From Natrinema soli (GTDB lineage Archaea > Halobacteriota > Halobacteria > Halobacteriales > Natrialbaceae): DNA of 15,415 nt. Position numbers and translations under genes: made by a program. Where the stretch lies: assembly GCF_028618695.1 (NCBI RefSeq), contig NZ_JAQIVI010000008.1, positions 1 through 15,415 on the forward strand. The letters are read 5' to 3'. The notes under the pieces are model-generated. The model was not told the DNA's origin. It worked only from the letters and a program-made list of their open reading frames with translations, and did not search any database. Positions 12,710 through 15,415 of this stretch are shown here, in pieces. Position 1 is the first letter of the stretch; each line of letters begins with the position of its first letter.

Positions 12710-14077
12710 CTATTTGTTCACGTCGACGCCGACGTCCTCGGGCGCGAACACGTCGGGAACGGGCTCGTCTCGGACGCCACGGATATCGTCGAGCACGGGC
12801 TTTATGTAGGCCCGGAAGAGCTCCGGCCGCTCGCTCATCGGGAAGTGACCGGTCGCTTTCATCTCGTGGGCAGTCGCGCCGTCGCCGATAGCCGCGGCGG
12901 CCTCGCGCGCATCGTCGGGGTTGGTCAGGTAATCGTACTCCCCGTTCATGAGATACATCCGCACCTGCGTGGCGACGATCTCGTCGGCGGACTCGCGATA
13001 GTCGTGTTCGACAGAGTAGTAGTGGAGGTCGCCCTTGAGGACGCCGTTGGCCCCCTGTTCGTATAGATAGAGCGTTTCGCGGCGCGCCCACTCCGGCCCG
13101 TGGGGAGCCATCAGACCCCATGTGGCAGAGGAGTTCACGTCGTTCGTGTTGACGTGCGGGTGGTCGAGCCACTGGATGTAGAACCCCGGCGTGAACAGGC
13201 CTGCCTCGAGGCCGATGAGCGCTTGGAACCGGCCGGGGTACCAGTCCGCCAGTTCGAGCGTGATCGTGCCGCCCATGCTCGAGCCGATGAACACCGGATC
13301 TTCGAGTTCAAGCGCATCGGCGATGGAGACGATCGTGTCCGTAAACCGTTCGGCGGTGAGATCGTACTGATCGGCCCACCACGACTCGCTCGATGGGGGA
13401 ATTGACTTCCCGTGTCGCGGCAGGTCGTATGCGATCACACGGAAGTGTTCGGTAATCTCCGGGTCATTCAGAACGTGGCGCCACTGCTGGTTGTTACAGC
13501 CCGCCGTATGTTGGCAGAGCAGCGGAATGCCGTCGTCAGGTCCCGCTGCCTCGTAGTAGATGCGATGATCGACGCCGTCGAGATCGACAGTGACGTACTG
13601 TCCGGTAATCGGTTCGTCTGCCGGTTCCGATGGCCGGATGGTACCCTCGGTACGCGGTTCGCCACCGGTGTGGGCCGTCCGCATCAGATCGAGTGCCCGC
13701 TGGAACGAGCGGAAGTTCTGGAAGATTTTCTTGTGGTTTCCGATGAGATCGAAATACCCTTCTTCCCCCTTCACCGCGGTGCGGTAGAAGGACGCGAACA
13801 CCTCGTTGTGGTGAGGCGCAGGCACCTCGCTCACGAATTCATCCCACGCGTCGCGCGGTCCGACGACGCCGAACGACCAGGCATCGTCTAGGCCCGGGGT
13901 TCGGACGTCCTGTACCGCACCGTCCAGCATCTCGATGAGGAAGTGCTCCTCCCCAATACCGACGACGAAATTCTCATCGAACGCGTCCCGGCCGTGTAGC
14001 TCCATTTCCGGGTCAGCGTTGACGATCGTTTGATACTCGGTCCACCATTCCTCGCTGGCAAGTGTCTCCTCTGTCAT
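12710..14077 (-). CDS. SCP2-like domain fused to an alpha/beta hydrolase
   Basis: The 455-residue protein starts at the ATG at 14077. Residues about 10-135 resemble the sterol-carrier-type (SCP2-like) fold found in front of some haloarchaeal and actinobacterial hydrolases; this part is assigned by general pattern and is less certain. Residues about 160-435 form an alpha/beta hydrolase. They show the oxyanion region QHTAG (189-193), the strand IAYDLPRHGKS (215-225), the nucleophile elbow GSSMGG (265-270, S267), the likely acid in NGEYDYL (D382) and the catalytic histidine in ATGHFPMSE (H411). The triad is complete. It is probably a soluble cytoplasmic esterase, lactonase or C-C hydrolase; the substrate is unknown. 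The N-terminal domain could deliver a hydrophobic substrate. It leads a two-gene operon with the ADC-like gene 8 nt downstream. Confidence 0.9.
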   Translation of the reverse strand: MTEETLASEEWWTEYQTIVNADPEMELHGRDAFDENFVVGIGEEHFLIEMLDGAVQDVRTPGLDDAWSFGVVGPRDAWDEFVSEVPAPHHNEVFASFYRTAVKGEEGYFDLIGNHKKIFQNFRSFQRALDLMRTAHTGGEPRTEGTIRPSEPADEPITGQYVTVDLDGVDHRIYYEAAGPDDGIPLLCQHTAGCNNQQWRHVLNDPEITEHFRVIAYDLPRHGKSIPPSSESWWADQYDLTAERFTDTIVSIADALELEDPVFIGSSMGGTITLELADWYPGRFQALIGLEAGLFTPGFYIQWLDHPHVNTNDVNSSATWGLMAPHGPEWARRETLYLYEQGANGVLKGDLHYYSVEHDYRESADEIVATQVRMYLMNGEYDYLTNPDDAREAAAAIGDGATAHEMKATGHFPMSERPELFRAYIKPVLDDIRGVRDEPVPDVFAPEDVGVDVNK

Positions 14078-14106
14078 GAATTCGTCACCCAGCTTCCTCC
14101 AGCCGT

Positions 14107-14122
14107 GTAGCGCACACGCTAC
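14107..14122. repeat. Hairpin upstream of the hydrolase operon
   Basis: GTAGCG (14107-14112) pairs with CGCTAC (14117-14122) around CACA. It lies 30-45 nt before the hydrolase start, where no clear TATA box is seen, and could be an operator or the terminator of something upstream. Confidence 0.35.
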
Positions 14123-14135
14123 CGAGAGGGTGGCG

Positions 14136-14336
14136 TTAGCCCACCACGTACGGGAGGATAAACCCGCCGGTGAGCAGCAATGGCAAAGAGACGGCCCTCA
14201 GATATCCGCAGACAGAACGCGGAATCTTCCGAACTCGTTCCCACTCGGTGGCGGACAGCGGTTCGCCCTCATCCGACGTCGTCAGGAATGCGATCGTGGT
14301 CGGCGTGTCCGCCAGCGCAGTGATGACACGGAACAA
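14136..14336 (-). pseudogene. Possible remnant of a small membrane protein
   Basis: The minus-strand frame has no ATG or GTG start (only a TTG at 14336) and an in-frame stop shortly upstream. Its C-terminus is a believable membrane helix (VSLPLLLTGGFILPYVVG) after a polar segment (EGEPLSATEWERVRKIPRSV). It ends 58 nt before the hydrolase start on the same strand. It could be the 3' end of a decayed gene or a real short gene with a rare start. I recognise no family. Confidence 0.25.
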
Positions 14337-15110
14337 GCAAAAGCCCCCTTAGAGTGAAAGGATGCCAAGGGCTCTGCGCTGTGGACAAAGAGGAAACGAA
14401 TCAGTACTATTCCGGGTAGCGAAAGGAGTGGTCTGTTCACGGCCGAACGTAACCTCATGAAAGAACCAGCGGACGAGCTGAAGGCGGGCACTGAAGATCG
14501 TGATCCCCGTCGGACGTCGACGCGTTGACGTCGCCGGATGACCTCGGTCGTGGTGAGCGGACGCGCGATGATTTCTTCGATGCCGTCATCGGGCCCGAGG
14601 CGGCCGCCGGGAGCGACGCCCGGCATCGCGGCGCTGGCCCTGGAGCCGACCATACTGCGATCGGCATGGCCCCACAGTGCCGCCACGAGGGGACCGCCGT
14701 CGACGAGTCCCGGCATCCTGCCAAGCTCGCCCCCGGGACGCGCCGAGTGGACGACGGACAGAGTCCACACGGTAGTCCACCGCTCTGCAAGGGTCACTCG
14801 ACACCAGTCGTTGAAACGGCCTCCCATATGGCTGCGATGCGCACGGATGCGACCACCGCGTTCCGCGCCGAGAACATTCGCCTGGACACCGATCGCGGGA
14901 ACAGCTGCACGGCATTCGAAATCGATGCCGTGGTGATGGCCGTGATCAGACTCGCCGAGTGGATCTCGGAGCAGGTCCGCCACAGTGGCGTCAGCTGGGG
15001 CGGGGTCTGTTGCCCGCAAAATGGCGATGCGAACACGGCTGTGCCCCATCACGTCCCAGTTGCTCCTATCACCACCGTCATGACCGAGGCCGCCGAAGTG
15101 GCCGAGAGAC

Positions 15111-15415
15111 ATGGTATCAACACACAATCGACAGTGGCACCTCGCGAGCAGACCGACCGGCGAACCGACGGCCGATGATTTCGAACTGACCGAGGAGACG
15201 ATCCCCGAACCGGGACCGACGGAGGTCCTCGTCCGGACCGCGTACCTCTCCGTCGATCCGTACATGCGTGGGCGGATGCGCGACAGCGAGTCCTACGCCG
15301 ACCCGTGGCCCGTCGGCGAACCGATGCGGGCACGGGCCGTCGGCACGGTCGTCGAGTCGAACCACGCCGCGTTCGAGGCCGGCGACACCGTCTCGGGCAA
15401 CCTGTACTGGGCCGA
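15111..15415 (+). CDS. NADP-dependent oxidoreductase, MDR family (N-terminal part)
   Basis: The ATG at 15111 begins MVSTHNRQWHLASRPTGEPT, and the frame is open to the right edge (101 codons). The opening (NRQW-LASRPTGEPT) and the block AYLSVDPYMRGRMRD (about 53-67), followed by GTVVES and AGDTVSGNLYWA, are characteristic of the zinc-free medium-chain reductases that include prostaglandin/leukotriene reductases and curcumin/2-alkenal reductases. These reduce the C=C bond of alpha,beta-unsaturated carbonyls with NADPH. The cofactor-binding Rossmann domain lies beyond the window. No TATA box is obvious upstream. It is divergent from the hydrolase/ADC-like operon, about 1 kb away, and could belong to the same pathway. 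Confidence 0.9.
   Translation, partial: MVSTHNRQWHLASRPTGEPTADDFELTEETIPEPGPTEVLVRTAYLSVDPYMRGRMRDSESYADPWPVGEPMRARAVGTVVESNHAAFEAGDTVSGNLYWA

Larger units (their letters stand above)
14078..15110. other. About 1 kb without a firm gene
   Basis: Apart from the possible remnant at 14136-14336, long open frames exist on both strands (plus 14525-15178, minus 14282-15265). They use exactly opposed codon boundaries, have no domains, and are unusually rich in His, Cys, Arg or Gly for a haloarchaeal protein. They are best explained by high GC content. The plus frame also runs into the start of the oxidoreductase gene in a different frame. The stretch may hold a decayed gene, but I cannot reconstruct one. 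Confidence 0.45.

Noticed and set aside
14525..15178. Plus-strand open frame of 217 codons
   Set aside because: No domain, odd His/Cys content, codon boundaries shared with an equally long minus frame, and it overlaps the oxidoreductase start in another frame.
14282..15265. Minus-strand open frame of 327 codons
   Set aside because: It covers the start of the well-supported oxidoreductase gene on the opposite strand and has no recognisable motif; probably a GC-rich artefact or decayed DNA.

Overview
The window looks like a chromosomal segment of a halophilic archaeon (class Halobacteria). The DNA is GC-rich and the predicted proteins are strongly acidic (Asp/Glu rich, Lys poor). AT-rich TATA-type boxes sit about 25-35 nt upstream of start codons that mostly lack a Shine-Dalgarno sequence, as expected for leaderless archaeal mRNAs. 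The initiator tRNA gene has archaeal features and no encoded CCA. The transposon is a TnpB-only IS1341-type element of the kind common in haloarchaea. I cannot name the genus.

Layout, left to right. (1) 1-146: N-terminus of a membrane protein running off the left edge (minus). (2) 421-495: initiator tRNA-Met (plus), followed by a short solo relic of an IS1341-type right end at about 577-603. (3) 851-3420: a GT2 glycosyltransferase with four membrane segments, then an NAD-dependent sugar-nucleotide epimerase/dehydratase (both minus, each with its own promoter). (4) 3537-4108: a frame-broken small zinc-ribbon gene. (5) 4296-5185: a tight three-gene cassette of unknown function with 8-nt overlaps. 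(6) 5332-6279: a second SDR-type sugar epimerase. (7) about 6351-8125: the IS1341-type element. It holds tnpB, a divergently encoded 46-residue ribbon-helix-helix-like protein, hairpin-rich ends, and two inverted copies of a 60-nt double-hairpin module that differ by compensatory base changes. (8) 8193-8542: a decayed fragment of a sugar-phosphate nucleotidyltransferase. (9) 8635-11041: a phosphohexomutase and an intact nucleotidyltransferase, convergent and 16 nt apart. (10) 11042-11912: no convincing gene, but several strong hairpins. (11) 11913-14077: a two-gene operon, an SCP2-like/alpha-beta hydrolase fusion followed by an acetoacetate-decarboxylase-like protein that appears to lack the Schiff-base lysine. 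(12) 14078-15110: no firm gene, possibly decayed coding DNA. (13) 15111 to the end: start of an MDR-family NADP-dependent oxidoreductase.

Function. The glycosyltransferase, two epimerases, phosphohexomutase and nucleotidyltransferase form a scattered sugar-activation and transfer block: hexose-6-P to hexose-1-P, to NDP-hexose, to epimerised NDP-sugar, to lipid-linked sugar. This is the chemistry needed for S-layer N-glycosylation or exopolysaccharide. The block has been disturbed by a TnpB element, a cassette of unknown genes and at least two gene decays. The right part (hydrolase, ADC-like protein, MDR reductase) looks like a separate small-molecule catabolic or detoxification module.

Most worth following up are the covarying double-hairpin module inside and beside the TnpB element, and the divergent TnpB / RHH-like pair with an inverted repeat between them.
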